A stretch of DNA of 7,264 bases, from positions 1-7,264 of the forward strand of contig NZCH01000126.1 in NCBI GenBank assembly GCA_002688155.1. The letters are read 5' to 3'. The position numbers were made by a program, and so were the translations under genes. Positions 5,843-7,264 of this stretch are shown here, piece by piece. Positions within the stretch are counted from its first letter, which is position 1, and each line of letters opens with the position of its first letter. The notes under the pieces are model-generated. The model had not been told where the DNA came from. It saw nothing but the letters and a program-made list of their open reading frames with translations, and ran no database searches. The stretch is from Phycisphaerae bacterium. Lineage in GTDB: Bacteria; Planctomycetota; Phycisphaerae; Phycisphaerales; Phycisphaeraceae.

Positions 5843-7264
5843 ATGGCGCACACCACACACCCTACGAATGCCTGCGACGCGCACCGTGCGAATTGGGCCG
5901 CGGTGGCCACGGCACTGATCCTGCTGGGGGCGTACGTGATCGTTTGCACATGGCAGATCGACCGTCCCATCTGGTACGATGAGGCGTGGCTCGTTGATGA
6001 CGCGATGCAACCCGGGTTGACCAAGTCGCTGGGGAGCGCAACGGCGTACCGGCACCCGGTTTCGATCGGATTTCTCGCCATGGTTCACGCGGCCGTCGAG
6101 CCAGGTTCGAACCGGCCATGGATGGCGCGCGTGCCGAGCATGTTCTTCGGCGGGTGCACGCTGCTTTGCGCGGGCTGGCTTGTCGGTTCAGTGATTCAGC
6201 ATCGCGCGGCGGGTTTCGCGTGCGTCGCGGTGTTGCTCGCGTGTCCCGCGTTTCAGCGATACGCGCTTGAGATCAAGCAGTACATACCGGCGGCAATGTT
6301 TATCCTGCTGCTTCTTTGTGCAGCGGCCGCGTGGTGCCGGACGGGCGGGCGCCCGGCCGCGTATCTCTGGTTGGGCGCAGCGGTCGCCGGCATACTCGTG
6401 GCGTATTCTGCATGGTTGATGGTCGCCGCGTCAGGGTTGATTGTGTTTTGCACGTGGGCGCTACGGCGCGATCGGCCGCAGATTTTGCGGACACTAGTTT
6501 TCGGTGTCGCGAGCGCCGCGGTCGCCGCGACGGTGTACTTCGGCTTCGCTCGCGAATTGATGTCGACGCAAACCGACGGCGCATACTGGCAAGGCTACTT
6601 TCTGCCCCGCAACATGGACGTTCTGGCGCAAACATTTCATCTCTGCGTCGACCGGTTCGCCGAAGCGTGGTATTTGTACGAGCTGCCACGCGTGGTATGG
6701 ATCGCGGCGATTGCAGCGATGTTCGTCGGATGGGTGGCCTGGCTCGTTCGCGAACGGGTTGCGGCGCTGATTCTCCTGGCATTCTTCATCTTGTTGTGGC
6801 TCGCCAATGTGGCTGGCGTTTGGCCGCACGCCGTTCGAGTGAACATCGGCCCACTGCTGCTGGCGCATCTGTGCGTGATGTTCGGCCCGCTGCTGATCGT
6901 AAAGTTCCTGGTCGGCCGGTGGGCGCCGCGGATTTCTGACGCGGCGCAGCGCGCCACGTACTATGCCGGTCCGCTGGCATGTCTGTTGCTGGTGTCGGCG
7001 GTCCTTTTCGCCAGTCGAAACGTGCGATTCGAAACCGCCTCCGTCGATCGTTTGTTCGATCAGCTTGTGCAGCAGGTACGCGCGGATGACCTGCTTTTGT
7101 TGGATACGACGACTTTTGTGACGCAGCGGATCACAGGCACTCAGCTTCGAGGCCAAACTCGCCGCGTTCGCTGGCCGAGCAAAGAAACGGTGCTGCCCGA
7201 GTACCTGCCGCTCATACGCGGCGCCTCCGCGTCGCGCGTCCTGATCCCGTTCGGCCACTACAGC
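5843..7264 (+). CDS. Membrane glycosyltransferase, PMT/ArnT (GT39-like), partial
   Basis: An uninterrupted frame of 474 codons starts at ATG 5843 and runs off the window with no stop. The product is a multi-pass membrane protein. After a short polar N-terminus come a membrane segment (about 18-37) and a loop with RPIWYDEAWL, whose D46-E47 pair matches the first-loop acidic catalytic motif of PMT_2/ArnT-type GT-C enzymes. About eight or nine more hydrophobic segments follow, near 98-117, 123-137, 150-164, 173-205 (two), 217-235, 285-302, 307-325, 335-357 and 374-391. ALEIKQY (141-147), on the loop after the third segment, resembles the conserved Glu-Lys-Tyr site of the family. From about 392 a soluble, probably extracytoplasmic C-terminal domain begins. 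Such enzymes transfer a sugar from a polyprenyl-phosphate carrier to a lipid, glycan or protein outside the membrane; the GT2 upstream may supply that donor. The acceptor is unknown. No clear ribosome binding site precedes the ATG. Confidence 0.85.
   Translation, partial: MAHTTHPTNACDAHRANWAAVATALILLGAYVIVCTWQIDRPIWYDEAWLVDDAMQPGLTKSLGSATAYRHPVSIGFLAMVHAAVEPGSNRPWMARVPSMFFGGCTLLCAGWLVGSVIQHRAAGFACVAVLLACPAFQRYALEIKQYIPAAMFILLLLCAAAAWCRTGGRPAAYLWLGAAVAGILVAYSAWLMVAASGLIVFCTWALRRDRPQILRTLVFGVASAAVAATVYFGFARELMSTQTDGAYWQGYFLPRNMDVLAQTFHLCVDRFAEAWYLYELPRVVWIAAIAAMFVGWVAWLVRERVAALILLAFFILLWLANVAGVWPHAVRVNIGPLLLAHLCVMFGPLLIVKFLVGRWAPRISDAAQRATYYAGPLACLLLVSAVLFASRNVRFETASVDRLFDQLVQQVRADDLLLLDTTTFVTQRITGTQLRGQTRRVRWPSKETVLPEYLPLIRGASASRVLIPFGHYS

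Noticed and set aside
6316..6939. A 207-codon open frame on the plus strand
   Set aside because: It overlaps the membrane glycosyltransferase in another frame and is Arg-rich without membrane segments or motifs.
6494..7258. A 254-codon open frame on the minus strand
   Set aside because: It is antisense to the GT39-like membrane protein; its Arg/Gln-rich product is typical of antisense translation of GC-rich membrane genes.
1..7264. CRISPR arrays, tRNA genes, insertion sequences, toxin-antitoxin or defence genes
   Set aside because: No regularly spaced repeats, tRNA cloverleaf, transposase motif or terminal inverted repeat was seen on either strand.

Overview
This is a bacterial chromosomal segment of moderately high GC (roughly 60% by eye on sample lines). 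Coding frames favour G/C at third positions. The only clear Shine-Dalgarno precedes the D-lyxose isomerase; most other starts have weak or no visible ones. The gene content fits a free-living environmental heterotroph, but the sequence alone does not fix the phylum. There are no tRNAs, rRNAs, CRISPR arrays, transposases or phage genes.

The layout is two divergent blocks around a non-coding region at about 4637-4903. The left block is read on the minus strand. In order of transcription it holds a UDP-galactopyranose-mutase/protoporphyrinogen-oxidase-like FAD oxidoreductase (4636-3038), a short stretch that looks like a frameshifted gene remnant (3017-2804), a TIM-barrel amidohydrolase (2788-1697), a Rieske [2Fe-2S] protein (1690-1337), a 67-codon coding-like frame without a usual start codon (1336-1133), and a cupin-type D-lyxose/D-mannose isomerase (1092-394). 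A perfect 10-bp hairpin follows the last stop. Positions 1-393 show no convincing gene.

The right block is read on the plus strand. It holds a soluble family-2 glycosyltransferase of the dolichol/polyprenyl-phosphate sugar synthase type (4904-5590), a 252-bp spacer, and a multi-pass membrane glycosyltransferase of the PMT/ArnT (GT39-like) type. The last gene starts at 5843 and runs off the window end after 474 codons.

Functionally, the FAD enzyme, the GT2 and the GT39-like protein look like a cell-surface glycan neighbourhood: a lipid-linked sugar donor made in the cytoplasm and used by a membrane transferase. The amidohydrolase, Rieske protein and sugar isomerase form a tight catabolic-looking cluster whose substrate cannot be read from sequence. 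I did not find a clearly new system. The most curious points are the two coding-like but defective stretches flanking the amidohydrolase/Rieske pair, the long insert in the Rieske cluster-binding region, and an ordered pair of repeats in the divergent intergenic region.
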